DNA of 64,000 nt from Paludibacteraceae bacterium (GCA_017457295.1 JAFTHS010000014.1:1-64000), one strand, 5' to 3'; positions 1 to 9,569 are shown, counted from the stretch's first letter. Notes: a model not told the origin generated them from the sequence alone. Numbers and translations: made by a program.

Positions 1-876
1 AAAAGATGCTGAGTTTTTGTCTTTGGTAATAGTAATAGCGTTAGAGCCATACCACTGTCCGTTAACAGTGAGTTTGAGTTCATAATCTGTAGCTGCTTTC
101 AAATTAAGAGTAACAGAAGCAGAAAGATAGTCATCAGCAACGGTCATCTTATCAGTACCATCCCAGTTATTTACTCCTTGAACAACCACTTGTGGGAGAA
201 GATCTTTGAAGTTGACTTTTACATCATTAAATGCTTGTTGATCTGCAGATTGTACCTCTCCAACTTTAATGAGATACTTAACACCAATAGCCTCGTCAAC
301 ATCTTTAATAGTACAAGAGTAGGTGTTTGCTTCGCCTGTAGCAGTCATTTCAGGAAGATTCTCCCAAACTGTACCAACCATTTTATCGCCACCATCCCAG
401 TAGTGAATCTTTGGAGTAGCATTAGCAACAATAGTAATAGTGATATCTTTGTAAGATTTAGGAGCTTCAGGTGCATACAAAGCCCAAGTACCACCACCTT
501 TATCCCAAGTACCATCTTTAACGGTATACCAGTTTTGTGTACCGTTGTAAGTAAGGTTATCTGTTTGGTTGTATCTAGCATCCCATCCGTTAGTAGCCTT
601 ATTTCCATTCATGCGGCAGAAGATTACGTTGGTCCAGTTGCCATTAGGAACAACCGCTTTGTACAATTTGCTTTCTCCTTCAACAGCGGTCATGCTAGCC
701 CAAGCATCACCACCAGAACCATAGACATTGATAGCAAAACGAGGTGCTTTACCATCTCCGTGTTGTAACCAGTTAGAATTCGGAGTCAAATATAACTCCT
801 CTCCACCTGTCATGTTCACTGCACTCATTGACATTACCATTGCCAATGCAGCGAATAATGTAAAGATTTTTTTCAT
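1..876 (-). CDS. Secreted CBM26-like carbohydrate-binding protein, C-terminus beyond the window
   Basis: The frame is open from an ATG at 874-876 to the left edge (292 codons seen, no stop), so the gene is partial only because the window ends. Residues 1 to about 20 form a signal peptide. Residues 28-120 carry the pattern of small starch-binding modules in Bacteroidales secreted enzymes: an aromatic-rich N-x-Y...G-x-W-T-x-V-x-F-C-R-M-N core followed by W-D-A-R-Y-N-Q-T-x-x-L. A second module with H-Y-W-D-G-G and a third with N-N-W-D-G-T-D-K-M follow. It has its own promoter at 1008-1039 and a 5' leader of about 125 nt. The CBM26-like assignment comes from motif memory. A catalytic domain may lie past the edge. 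Confidence 0.7.
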   Translation of the reverse strand, partial: MKKIFTLFAALAMVMSMSAVNMTGGEELYLTPNSNWLQHGDGKAPRFAINVYGSGGDAWASMTAVEGESKLYKAVVPNGNWTNVIFCRMNGNKATNGWDARYNQTDNLTYNGTQNWYTVKDGTWDKGGGTWALYAPEAPKSYKDITITIVANATPKIHYWDGGDKMVGTVWENLPEMTATGEANTYSCTIKDVDEAIGVKYLIKVGEVQSADQQAFNDVKVNFKDLLPQVVVQGVNNWDGTDKMTVADDYLSASVTLNLKAATDYELKLTVNGQWYGSNAITITKDKNSASF

Positions 877-1007
877 AATAATAATGAATTTTAAGTTAAT
901 AATATAATTTGGTTGTTTGTTATGTTGTTTCACAAAAACGACCCCTTTTTTGCTCCTTGAACAATTCAGTAGCAAAAAAAGATCACTATACGTTTTAAAA
1001 ACATCTG

Positions 1008-1039
1008 CAAAGGTAATATATTTTTTTGACTACAGCAAG
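1008..1039 (-). promoter_or_regulatory. Bacteroidetes promoter of the CBM-like gene
   Basis: Read on the minus strand, a perfect -7 element TACCTTTG lies at 1015-1008 and CTTG (one mismatch to the -33 TTTG) at 1039-1036, exactly 20 nt apart. This is the Bacteroidetes sigma-ABfr promoter layout. Transcription would start near 1000. Confidence 0.7.
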
Positions 1040-1065
1040 AAAAAGGTCGTTTTTTTTATGCAAAT

Positions 1066-1079
1066 ATGTTGTAAAACAT
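1066..1079. promoter_or_regulatory. Palindrome ATGTT-GTAA-AACAT
   Basis: A 5-bp inverted repeat with a 4-bp centre lies about 27 bp upstream of the -33 element of the CBM-like gene. Thirteen of 14 bases match the palindrome at 21923-21936 between the kinase and NagB-LmbE genes. The position suits an activator site; the regulator is unknown. Confidence 0.4.
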
Positions 1080-1162
1080 GTTTTTAAGCAAATAATTATG
1101 CTCTGCGGGATTACACAAGTGCGCTCCATAACGCAAGCGTAACAAATCCTGTTTCTTCATCT

Positions 1163-1198
1163 AAGTTCTCGCTTCTATCCAAGTTATAGCTTCTATAA
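1163..1198. repeat. Imperfect 18-bp direct duplication
   Basis: Two adjacent 18-bp copies beginning AAGTT and sharing GCTTCTAT differ at a few bases. They lie in the non-coding gap just before the 11-bp array. No gene is visible at 877-1498; the gap holds a promoter, repeats, a purine tract and a terminator. Confidence 0.5.
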
Positions 1199-1207
1199 AG
1201 GTAACGA

Positions 1208-1306
1208 ATTGTGCGGTTATTGTGCGGTTATTGTGCGGTTATTGTGCGGTTATTGTGCGGTTATTGTGCGGTTATTGTGCGGTTATTGTACGGTTATTGT
1301 ACGGTG
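1208..1306. repeat. 11-bp tandem array, unit ATTGTGCGGTT, 9 copies
   Basis: Seven identical ATTGTGCGGTT units are followed by two with G to A at position 6, the last also ending in G. The short open frames across it are repeat translations, not genes. The same unit recurs in the same orientation at 9675-9718. Confidence 0.95.
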
Positions 1307-1323
1307 CGAGCAGCAATTTTGTA

Positions 1324-1433
1324 GGAAGAGGCAGAAGAAAGGAAAAGGCGAAGAAAGGAAGAGGCGAAGAAAGGAAGAGGCGAAGAAAGGAAGAGAAAGG
1401 AAGGAAAGAAGGAGGAAGAAAAAAAGAAGGAGG
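1324..1433. repeat. Polypurine tract with a 16-bp sub-repeat
   Basis: About 110 bp of almost pure A and G on the plus strand. It includes near-perfect copies of a 16-bp unit GAAGAAAGGAAGAGGC around 1349-1395. It directly abuts the terminator of the amidase gene. Such purine mirror tracts can form triplex DNA, but no function is shown here. Confidence 0.8.
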
Positions 1434-1453
1434 CCGCGAATGCAGCCTCCTTC
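1419..1453 (-). terminator. Rho-independent terminator after the amidase gene
   Basis: The 9-bp stem GAAGGAGGC (1426-1434) pairs with GCCTCCTTC (1445-1453). A-rich sequence on its left reads as a U-tract in the minus-strand transcript. It lies 46 nt past the stop of the amidase gene. Confidence 0.8.
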
Positions 1454-1498
1454 GGAGAGAATGGATTACTCGAAGAGTAAACCAAGGATATAGCATGA

Positions 1499-4400
1499 TT
1501 ACTTAACTACAGCACCTTGAGCGTTGTACTTAACGCCGTTGAGGAGGATGTGGAGGTAACCATCTTTGATAATCTTCTGAGTATTCTCATCAGGAGCAAA
1601 GATATTATCTACCGCCGTAGGAGCTACATACTCTGCATGTAGATTGTCAATATAGATAGTACCAGATTCTGACATAATACCCTCCTTGCGAACAAGGCGA
1701 AGGCCCATGAACTGATAGTCAACGCCAGCAGGTAACTCAGACATATCTGCCTCTTGATACAACCACCCTGCATAATCAAGGGTGCATAGTTTGGTGTACT
1801 TGATATCACCTTCTACAGCCCAACGAGCGTAGAGTTCGTTGAATGAATAGTCGCCAAAGACATACATACCCAACTTGGATTCGCTATTGCCAATCACCAA
1901 CATAGGATTGATAGCATTGAACAAAGCTTCGCCATCAGGACCGGAGAACGCATAAGAGAGTTGATTAGAGGCAAGGCCAGCATACATTTTATTAGTATAT
2001 CGCATAGCGTTCGCAGATTGAACATCTGTAGAATTTTCTTTATCTCCCACAAAAAAAGCATTATCCATTTCATCCACAAGAGGCAAAGTAGAAACAACCT
2101 TTTCGCCAGTATGGAAAGGAATCGTAATAGTTTCGTTAAGGAGTACAGCATCTACATCCGAAATGCTAGGTTTTAGTACAAACGAATAGTCCTTAGTTGC
2201 TTCCAATTCATTCACTAATTCAAATGCCGCATATCCGTAGGGCGCAGGAGCCGTATTACATTTAAAAGAACGAGTATTAATTTTTACCAAATTACCTTCC
2301 GCATCAAGCACCTCGACTCCTTTTTTCAAAATACTAGGAACAATCTCTGCATCAAAAAGTACAATAAAGGAAGCATTCAAAGGAACATTCACCTCCTCTT
2401 TAGTGGGATAAGTTTGAATAACACGAACAGAACTTCGATTATCCGTACGGAATTTGAAAGAGAACGGCTCTTGGAGATGATTTTCAAATGTTGTATCAGG
2501 ATGGCAAGCCCCAGTACCCAAAGTAACCGTATATTCTACACCTGGTTCAAAACGGGTGGCCGGTTTGAAACGCAAAGTATGACAATCATCTTCAAAAATA
2601 ATCGTACCTTCTACAGCAGGAGTAATTGTCAAGGCAGCAGCTGTTGCCTCAGTTTCCATATCCCAGTTGAAAGAAATAGTAACATTGGTAGAAACAATTA
2701 CACTATCCGTAATCTCCACTTTCGGACTATAATCTATCACCTCAGGAGGTGTTTCACGTACCATTGACATAGCAAAGATACCATAAGAAATTTCGTTTTG
2801 CTTTACCTCAAGGGTTTGCTCTTGTGGATAATAGCCTTCTGGTTTTGCCTTTACGGTATAAGTACCAGGTTGGAGATTCCAGAAGTAGTAAACACCATTA
2901 TACAAAGTATCTGTAACGTAGGTTTGGAGGAGTTGGTCGTTTTGCCACAACTCTACTACACCTTTCAAAATAGGGCGATACTCATCACGCGTACCTTTGC
3001 GAGCTCGATAATTAGGGAACTCTTGTTTCAAATACATATCATAAATTTTACCGCCAATAGCACCATATGGCAATTCGCCATCGCAAAAATATTGAATAAA
3101 AGTCTTAGCAAATTGGAAAGACTCTTGGCGCTTGTAGTCAATGTTCATCAAGCGGTAAGTCTCTGGCAGGTAGTCGTGCATCATACCCTCGGAAATGGTG
3201 CCAGGTACTTTCAAATTACGCATTACACCATAACCATTAGGCCAACCCATGATAGTGCGAGCAAAAGTCTTGTCACCTGCGATATTTGGCTCGCGTGACC
3301 AGCAACTCACTTGGTTAGAATATTGGTTTGCACCCATAAGAGTTGTAATAGCACGCGCCTCGTTGCAAATCTCCTCTGGCACTTTTTCTGGATAACCATT
3401 CAAGCCATAAGGGTCGCCTGGGGTAATACCTGAATGCAGATGCAGAATATAGTTGGATGGGTTACCTGCATTGGAGTGGATAGAAAGCATAAAGTCAGCA
3501 TTCCAGTTGCTTGCCTCTGCAGAAATACCCGAAAGAGAGCGGTCATCCGCAGTGGTATTGGTAACACGAGACATCTTGGTTTGGAAGCCTAGATCGCGCA
3601 GAATAGTATCAAGGCGAAGACCTTTATCCAAATTGGAAGTACTCTCCCAGAAACTTTGCTCACGAGTATAGCCATCGGCTGAATTCAAAGTACTATTACT
3701 AACATCTATAAAGATTGGATATAGGTACATCAATCGGTCATCCGAATCATAACCACCATGACCAGGGTTGATATAAATCTTGTAATCAGCAGGATTGGTA
3801 GAAGCTGCACGCTTGGCTTGGCGATTCATTTGATTGAGCAATGTACCATCTAACTCTTTTACCAAACGAGGCATTTCTTTGCGAATAGGTTCTTCAGTAA
3901 GATTGAGTTGCAAGAGGCGAATCTCACCATCCTCAGTATTGTACACGATACGACCAGATTGTACGTCCACATTAGGATACATACCAAATTCCTCTGGGTT
4001 GGTCAAGCGCTTAACGATTTTGCCATCTATAGATGCCATCATGATAGAAGACTCGATATTGTAATAGCCATCGTGGTTATCATCCATACCTACTACATAG
4101 TCATTTCCATACCATACAGGAGCATCAAAGTCCTGACCAAAGTTAATGATTTCTTTACCATTGAGATCGCAGATAGCCGTACCATACTTGGTATTGAAGA
4201 GAATCATCTGTTTGTTAGGGGAAAGCGATGACCAAATATAGTTGGCATCACCATGAGGTTTCAGCACGACCTTCTCGCCATTGCGATAAAGGTTGAGGTC
4301 AAGATTCTCGTTATCCACACGAAGTGCAGCATTATCATCGACAACACGATAATCTGCATTACTATTCGCAAGATACACTATGGTTTCCGCATCCACAAAG

Positions 4401-4507
4401 CGAGGGAAGAAACCTTCGCCCAAACGAGTATCACTCAGGACACGGATATCTGCGTTCATAGATATGCTTACGCAGAATAGGACTACAAAAGTAAGAAGTT
4501 TTTTCAT
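1499..4507 (-). CDS. Secreted multidomain N-acetylmuramoyl-L-alanine amidase (Amidase_3)
   Basis: It is predicted to cut the bond between MurNAc and the stem peptide, outside the cytoplasm. Residues 1-18 are a signal peptide. Residues 20-210 look like a TolB-type beta-propeller fragment. Residues 243-465 are Amidase_3, with the expected zinc ligands H250 (N-P-G-H-G-G), E288 and H344 (S-I-H-S-N) and the catalytic-type E440 (S-E-G). A carboxypeptidase-regulatory-like beta sandwich follows (about 510-585), then SbsA-like Ig domains (about 590-830). A beta-sandwich region precedes the shared C-terminal tail (K-I-I-x-x-G...Y-x-x-x-G). It lies 98 nt downstream of the phosphodiester glycosidase gene with no promoter seen between, so the two may be cotranscribed. 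At 1002 residues it is far longer than a minimal amidase (about 200). Confidence 0.88.
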   Translation of the reverse strand: MKKLLTFVVLFCVSISMNADIRVLSDTRLGEGFFPRFVDAETIVYLANSNADYRVVDDNAALRVDNENLDLNLYRNGEKVVLKPHGDANYIWSSLSPNKQMILFNTKYGTAICDLNGKEIINFGQDFDAPVWYGNDYVVGMDDNHDGYYNIESSIMMASIDGKIVKRLTNPEEFGMYPNVDVQSGRIVYNTEDGEIRLLQLNLTEEPIRKEMPRLVKELDGTLLNQMNRQAKRAASTNPADYKIYINPGHGGYDSDDRLMYLYPIFIDVSNSTLNSADGYTREQSFWESTSNLDKGLRLDTILRDLGFQTKMSRVTNTTADDRSLSGISAEASNWNADFMLSIHSNAGNPSNYILHLHSGITPGDPYGLNGYPEKVPEEICNEARAITTLMGANQYSNQVSCWSREPNIAGDKTFARTIMGWPNGYGVMRNLKVPGTISEGMMHDYLPETYRLMNIDYKRQESFQFAKTFIQYFCDGELPYGAIGGKIYDMYLKQEFPNYRARKGTRDEYRPILKGVVELWQNDQLLQTYVTDTLYNGVYYFWNLQPGTYTVKAKPEGYYPQEQTLEVKQNEISYGIFAMSMVRETPPEVIDYSPKVEITDSVIVSTNVTISFNWDMETEATAAALTITPAVEGTIIFEDDCHTLRFKPATRFEPGVEYTVTLGTGACHPDTTFENHLQEPFSFKFRTDNRSSVRVIQTYPTKEEVNVPLNASFIVLFDAEIVPSILKKGVEVLDAEGNLVKINTRSFKCNTAPAPYGYAAFELVNELEATKDYSFVLKPSISDVDAVLLNETITIPFHTGEKVVSTLPLVDEMDNAFFVGDKENSTDVQSANAMRYTNKMYAGLASNQLSYAFSGPDGEALFNAINPMLVIGNSESKLGMYVFGDYSFNELYARWAVEGDIKYTKLCTLDYAGWLYQEADMSELPAGVDYQFMGLRLVRKEGIMSESGTIYIDNLHAEYVAPTAVDNIFAPDENTQKIIKDGYLHILLNGVKYNAQGAVVK

Positions 4508-4605
4508 AAAAGTAGTATTTTTAGTTGTTTTATTTTTCAGAGAGACTAGGAATTACTCAGAGGGGCTCAGAACTCCCGAGAGAGAATCGGAAGTTTCAAA
4601 GAAGA

Positions 4606-6891
4606 TTAGCGTTTTGTACCAAGAACGGTATAGGTTTGTCCGTTGTGACGGATATAAAGCTGACCATTCTCAACAAACTTACCAACTGTATAAGAAGATA
4701 CAACATCGCTAACAGAAGTAGCATCTACATCACCATAGAGCAAGAAGATACCAGGCAAAGTAATATAACGTTCTCCATCTTCGGTAGATGTGTTTAAATA
4801 AATTTTGACTGACTCAAAATGCAACGGAAAAATAGCTACATCTGTACCAAAATGTTTTTCAACAGGAATATCAAAAATAATCTCTCCTTTTTGATTAAAC
4901 TCACCAACTACATTTTTGGTCTGAATAGCATTATTTGGACGAAAAGTAGCATATACTTTGCTAAGAACAGCATCTGTAGTCATTGGTATCCGAATAGTAT
5001 CTGGTCGTGAATATATCTCTCCCTCTCTAGCGAACTGCACATAAGGATTGCGTACAGATTTATATGTAAACACCAAATTTACTGGTGCTGCAGAATCTAC
5101 TGGGACTGACCATGCAGGAGCAAATCCAGCCGAACTCTTCAAAGCCCACTCATCGGCAAGGCGAAAGTCATCCCAAAGCATTTGATGGGCTATAGGGATT
5201 TCCACATTAACCAAAATGGTATCACAAAAATCACCTAATTGCCCCACAACAATTGTAGTACCATTAGCAATGCCAACCACAGTACCATCATTATCTACCT
5301 TGGCAATGGAAGGATCATGTGACGTCCATGTCAGTGCCTCCGAAAGAAGAGAAATGGTATCTTTCTCCACTACACTTTGTACTTCAATTTGGTATGGATG
5401 CGTTGCATCGCAAAGAACTGAGTCAAGGCGGATAGCAATAGGAGCAGATGTCAACAATTCTATTTCTAAATCAGTAGTAATATGTCCTAATGCAGCATGA
5501 AGCACTCCTCCCTTCTCACCTGAAGCGAGGAAACGTCCATCTTCAAGAATCTCGCCCAAAGCAGAGTCGCAAGAAAGAGTCACACCTTGTACATCAGTAT
5601 CAAGCAGTACGCCATATTTATTGTAGCCCAAAAACTTTGGAGCAGCAACAGCGTACCTCGGTAAGGAATACACACGTACGTAAGGAGCAATTGCTGCTAT
5701 CGTATTGTCAGCCTCAGGCAAATTAGCCACAGCAAACATACCATTGGTTACAGTACGTTCGTTGCCATCTGAACCATTGTTAACCTGACCTAATGGACGC
5801 ACATACATACAAGAACTACCACCACCATCCCAATTGACAGCATTCCATGCACCATAGTATTTCAGAATCTCTGCTAACACCTTAGTAGTACATCCTTTGC
5901 TAACACCACGTCCATCAACAACGAGGAAATATATTGTATCTCTAGTTTGAGATACTCCGTATCCCGTACGAGGATGCAATTCATTCCAAAAGCCATCGGT
6001 AGCAACCACCCCATCATCCAAAATCATTGCTGCATAATGATCACCGCCTATCATTTGCGCTACATCACAAGGCTGTCCATCTAGAAGGATCTCAAAAATC
6101 AATGTCAGTTCATCCCCCTCGCTCAATGTTTTCAAAGCAGTTTCCATTGTACCATGCCCAGAAAGAACAGCATACGCAGGGTTTAAAGGCATAGAACCGA
6201 TACGCTCCTCTTTCTTAACAACCTTGGCTTTCATTGTACCAGTAGTAGCCCATTTCTCGCCATCTAACAATTGTATTTGAACTTCCGTTCCATAGGCATT
6301 CGTGGATGTATTAGCTCCTTTATAGTGATTATACAGAACCAAGTGATTTTCCTCACGAGCACCATTGGCATGATTGATATTCAACGTATCACCATTAGGG
6401 GTGACTACTTTCATAGAATAAGCATGTGTATAAGCCGTAACACCTTTCTTCTCAGAATCCACGCCTCCAGCACGACGTCCCCCCCCCGCTCCCCAAGGAG
6501 TCAAAGCATACTCGCTATTAACAATCGTAGTTCCTACGGGAGTACTATTAGCATAGAAATCTCCATTTACGCCACCAAAGAAAATTTTAGTGTCGGTAGT
6601 ACTACGTTTTGCCATATCTGAAGGGCGTTCAAGTCCTGTCACTTGTCCTTTACCGAGAATTTGCTCAACAGATACATAAGGATTTCGTGTATCTATCGTC
6701 ATCAACCAACAATCCAAACGCCCAGAACCATCAGTAGATTTTAACATACGAAGTTCATAGAACATCGAGCCGGGTCCCACAGAATACGTAGATAGCGTAT
6801 CAATGGTGTAATCAACGCCATTTAGCGTGATATTGGCAAAAGAAGAAAAACAGAAGCAAAAAGCAAAAAGGGAGAGTAGAAGTTTCTTCAT
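4606..6891 (-). CDS. Phosphodiester glycosidase (NAGPA-domain) secreted protein
   Basis: The NAGPA family (PF09992) includes the uncovering enzyme that removes GlcNAc from phosphodiesters. In bacteria it often sits with glycan or cell-wall genes. A signal peptide (1-19) is followed by the domain at about 60-395. Family landmarks are G-G-V-N-G-D-F-Y near 106-113, R-T-G-Y-G near 308-312, F-L-V-V-D-G-R near 322-328 and N-W-D-G-G-G-S-S at 353-360. A Big_2-like Ig domain (about 485-565) and a beta-rich region follow. The shared tail (F-V-E-N-G...Y-T-V-L-G) ends the protein. It has its own promoter (6917-6948) and lies after the terminator of the preceding gene. A run of nine G in the coding strand (6479-6487) encodes G136-G138 and could slip. 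The substrate is unknown; a murein or teichoic glycan is inferred from context. Confidence 0.85.
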   Translation of the reverse strand: MKKLLLSLFAFCFCFSSFANITLNGVDYTIDTLSTYSVGPGSMFYELRMLKSTDGSGRLDCWLMTIDTRNPYVSVEQILGKGQVTGLERPSDMAKRSTTDTKIFFGGVNGDFYANSTPVGTTIVNSEYALTPWGAGGGRRAGGVDSEKKGVTAYTHAYSMKVVTPNGDTLNINHANGAREENHLVLYNHYKGANTSTNAYGTEVQIQLLDGEKWATTGTMKAKVVKKEERIGSMPLNPAYAVLSGHGTMETALKTLSEGDELTLIFEILLDGQPCDVAQMIGGDHYAAMILDDGVVATDGFWNELHPRTGYGVSQTRDTIYFLVVDGRGVSKGCTTKVLAEILKYYGAWNAVNWDGGGSSCMYVRPLGQVNNGSDGNERTVTNGMFAVANLPEADNTIAAIAPYVRVYSLPRYAVAAPKFLGYNKYGVLLDTDVQGVTLSCDSALGEILEDGRFLASGEKGGVLHAALGHITTDLEIELLTSAPIAIRLDSVLCDATHPYQIEVQSVVEKDTISLLSEALTWTSHDPSIAKVDNDGTVVGIANGTTIVVGQLGDFCDTILVNVEIPIAHQMLWDDFRLADEWALKSSAGFAPAWSVPVDSAAPVNLVFTYKSVRNPYVQFAREGEIYSRPDTIRIPMTTDAVLSKVYATFRPNNAIQTKNVVGEFNQKGEIIFDIPVEKHFGTDVAIFPLHFESVKIYLNTSTEDGERYITLPGIFLLYGDVDATSVSDVVSSYTVGKFVENGQLYIRHNGQTYTVLGTKR
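6479..6487. repeat. Homopolymer of nine C inside the NAGPA gene
   Basis: Nine consecutive C on the plus strand (G in the coding strand) fall at codons 135-138. A one-base slip would frameshift the protein before its catalytic motifs. Confidence 0.95.
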
Positions 6892-6916
6892 GGTATAGTA
6901 TAATTAAAATTCCGCG

Positions 6917-6954
6917 CAAAGTTACTACTTTTTTTTTATTTACGCAAACGTTTG
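6917..6954 (-). promoter_or_regulatory. Promoter with an overlapping palindrome, NAGPA gene
   Basis: On the minus strand, TTTG (6948-6945) and TAACTTTG (6924-6917) are separated by exactly 20 nt, a full consensus Bacteroidetes promoter. The -33 box is half of a perfect palindrome CAAACGTTTG (6945-6954) with a central CG, like LacI-type operators. A repressor bound there would cover the -33 element. Confidence 0.75.
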
Positions 6955-6967
6955 TGTGTTTTTTTGT

Positions 6968-7001
6968 TAAAAAAGAGTGCACCCCTTAAAAGGATGCACT
7001 C
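6968..7001 (-). terminator. Terminator after the OB-fold/DUF4623-like gene
   Basis: A stem of GAGTGCA (from 6975) and TGCACTC (to 7001) is flanked on the left by A6, which reads as a U-tract on the minus strand. It follows the stop at 7026 by about 25 nt. Confidence 0.8.
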
Positions 7002-7025
7002 ATGAAATGTATTATAAGATTAATC

Positions 7026-9569
7026 TTATTTTACGGTAACACCGAGGACGTTGTACTTAACACCATTCTTGATGATGAATACTTGACCATTCTCAAGGAG
7101 TTTGTGAGCATTGATAGTTTCTGCCTCTACATCGTATACGCCAGTACCCTCAGGGCAAGTCAAAGTATAAACACCATAACCAAGGTCAACAGAGTAGAGA
7201 TAAATCTTAGCTACATTGCCCTCTACCTCAACAGAAGGAACTGCTGCGAAGCAACCATTCTTCAACTCACCTGCACGGCTCTCAATACCCAAACCATTTT
7301 GTGGGAAATACCACAATGGCTCCATAGCGCTAAATTCACGCGCCTCATCTGCAAATTTATACAATGCAAATGTTGAAGATGGAGTCTTGTTGAAGTTTGT
7401 AGCACCAAAGAGGAAGAAATAGTCATCACCCACCTTGAATTCGCACAAACCATTCAAACCACCATCAATAGTAGCAGTATCTCCAGCATTATCTACAACT
7501 CTCAAACCAACATTAGCTTGAACAGAAATGAAGTCTTGAGCAAGTACACCTTCTTCATCTACGAGCATAGGCAACAAGTCCTTACCATCTACATAGAACA
7601 ACTCACCATTCTCATCTTGTGGGAAGATTTGAGGAGCTGTACTAAAGCTGCTTTGTGTTAGATTACCATCCTCTTTAAGCATCAAAGATTTATCATATTT
7701 AGGATCAGGCTTGAATGCGATTTGCTCTACATGACCAGGTTTACCATCTTTGATTATCCAACGATATGTATTCAAAGAGTTAGCATCTGCCGCCATGATA
7801 CAAGCATTTCCATCTACATCACCATATACACCAAACGCATCAAAACGATATGTAATAGGATTACCTTGAGGATCTTTGATAAAGTCTTGTACCTTCTCCT
7901 TGATAACCTCAGTAGCTTCACCAGTTTCTGGATTTACTTTATAAACAAAGAATGTTTGTGCATTGGTAAGACATGCACCTATCAAGAGATTACCAGCATT
8001 GTCTGTTTTTATATCATTGAACGGAAGAGTCACGGCACTAGCCCAATTACCAGTAGCAGTATCTTGAATTTGGAAGAGGTGATCACCCTTGATAGTAATT
8101 GGCTCTAACATTTCACCTGTAGAACCATCTACCACTACGAGATTGCTTTTCTCACGATTAATAAAATACATCTTACCGTTTGAGGCAGCCATACCACGTA
8201 CAAATAATGTTTGACCAGGAGCATTGTCATCATAGGTTCCTTCTTGATGTGAAATAACCCACTCGTTAGTCAGTGTATATTCTCCATTCTCGCCACGAGC
8301 TGGATAATCATATTTATCCTTGCCCGCAGATTTTCCTACGGAAACAGAAGCGATATCACCAGTAAATTGGAAACCCTTATACCATGCAGCGATTGCACCA
8401 TTGATAACGACCTTGGTTCCCACAGGGAAAATAGTTTGATCCAATTCCATATAGTAACCTTGTACTTCGTATGTACCATCGGTAAAGAATGCATTGCCAT
8501 AGTTATCGTATTTAGACACTTTCAAACCATTGATAGCAACGCGCTTAGCGTAGTAAGTAAACACAGTATCATTAACAAGAGCAGCCAAAGAAGCAATCTT
8601 AGTTACAGGCAAAAGCTCTGCCTCGGTAGCAGAAACTAACTCAGTACCGATAAGACGTGGCCATCCGTTAGCTTTTGTAAATGTCCCCGCCATTACCACA
8701 TTTTGACCCACTTTTAGTCCGTCCTTAAGTTCAGGTTTTTCTTTTACATAGATATCCATACCAAAACCTGAAACATCCTCAATATAGATGGTGTTACCAC
8801 CGATGTGGTTGATGATACCAGCTACTTTGGTTGTAGCACCTTCTTCTAACGCACGTACCTCTTTGATGTTAGGAATATATTCACCATAGCAAGCATATAA
8901 TGTACCCGTAGTAGTAGAGTCCACATGGGTAATAGGAGTACCAGCACCTGCGGGGTTGTCAAACCAGCCACGGAAAGCTTCTCCCTCCAAATATGGAGCA
9001 TTTAATTCAAACGAATCGGTAGGCTCAGTTGGGTTATCAAATCCATGCTTCCAAGTTGGTTGGAATGCTACTATTTGAGCAGCAGTACCAGTCAAATCAA
9101 CAGCATCAATATAGTCTGTCGTATGATTCTTATCTTCTCCAAAGAAGTTACCTAGCGAAAAAGTAAAAGCGTTAGCATTAGTAGTTGGTTTAGTTTTCAC
9201 ACCATTAGCTGCATCCATCTTTTTGTACTGTGTTGCTGCCACAGCATCTAAATAAGTTGCTAACCAGCCCCATTTCTCTACATAATCCCCCTCTAAAAAC
9301 ATTGCAAGAAGGTCGGCACGCTCTGCGCTACCAACTGATGTAGGAATTCCAGAATTCGATTTACCCACTCCTAATTGAGTTTCGTAAGAAGCCCATGTCT
9401 TAGTTGAATTAGAAGAAGCATTGTAATCGGCATTGAGCGCCTCATACATGTCTTTTTTGCTTTGCCAACCATACTCGTTGGTCACACCACCGTGTAGTTC
9501 GTATGTAACGGTAGCAAATGATGTAGCCGCAGCAAATAGGGCTACTAGAAAGATTGAAAATCTTTTCAT
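7026..9569 (-). CDS. Secreted protein with InlB-repeat, OB-fold and DUF4623-like domains
   Basis: A signal peptide (about 1-19) is followed by a region whose end (about 185-232) resembles a Listeria-Bacteroides InlB repeat (G-W-F-D-N...G-T-L-Y-A-C-Y). Residues about 235-410 hold two OB-fold-like units of the surface-protein type (T-K-V-A-G-I-I...I-Y-I-E-D). From about 430 to 800 there is a domain resembling DUF4623 (start-up motif F-V-R-G-M-A-A-S-N-G-K-M-Y, V-V-D-G-S-T-G-E), probably a beta-propeller. The shared tail ends the protein. No catalytic site is recognised; it may bind glycan or protein at the surface. It lies 136 nt downstream of the GHL10 gene, across an 11-bp repeat array, and ends at its own terminator. 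Confidence 0.75.
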   Translation of the reverse strand: MKRFSIFLVALFAAATSFATVTYELHGGVTNEYGWQSKKDMYEALNADYNASSNSTKTWASYETQLGVGKSNSGIPTSVGSAERADLLAMFLEGDYVEKWGWLATYLDAVAATQYKKMDAANGVKTKPTTNANAFTFSLGNFFGEDKNHTTDYIDAVDLTGTAAQIVAFQPTWKHGFDNPTEPTDSFELNAPYLEGEAFRGWFDNPAGAGTPITHVDSTTTGTLYACYGEYIPNIKEVRALEEGATTKVAGIINHIGGNTIYIEDVSGFGMDIYVKEKPELKDGLKVGQNVVMAGTFTKANGWPRLIGTELVSATEAELLPVTKIASLAALVNDTVFTYYAKRVAINGLKVSKYDNYGNAFFTDGTYEVQGYYMELDQTIFPVGTKVVINGAIAAWYKGFQFTGDIASVSVGKSAGKDKYDYPARGENGEYTLTNEWVISHQEGTYDDNAPGQTLFVRGMAASNGKMYFINREKSNLVVVDGSTGEMLEPITIKGDHLFQIQDTATGNWASAVTLPFNDIKTDNAGNLLIGACLTNAQTFFVYKVNPETGEATEVIKEKVQDFIKDPQGNPITYRFDAFGVYGDVDGNACIMAADANSLNTYRWIIKDGKPGHVEQIAFKPDPKYDKSLMLKEDGNLTQSSFSTAPQIFPQDENGELFYVDGKDLLPMLVDEEGVLAQDFISVQANVGLRVVDNAGDTATIDGGLNGLCEFKVGDDYFFLFGATNFNKTPSSTFALYKFADEAREFSAMEPLWYFPQNGLGIESRAGELKNGCFAAVPSVEVEGNVAKIYLYSVDLGYGVYTLTCPEGTGVYDVEAETINAHKLLENGQVFIIKNGVKYNVLGVTVK

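Noticed and set aside
1208..1306. CRISPR array
   Set aside because: The units are 11 bp and directly abut, with no spacers and no cas genes nearby. The same holds for the other short-unit arrays.
1209..1506. Overlapping open frames across the 11-bp array and purine tract
   Set aside because: Their translations are pure repeat and Arg/Lys/Glu runs in several frames, with no start context or homology. They are by-products of repeats.
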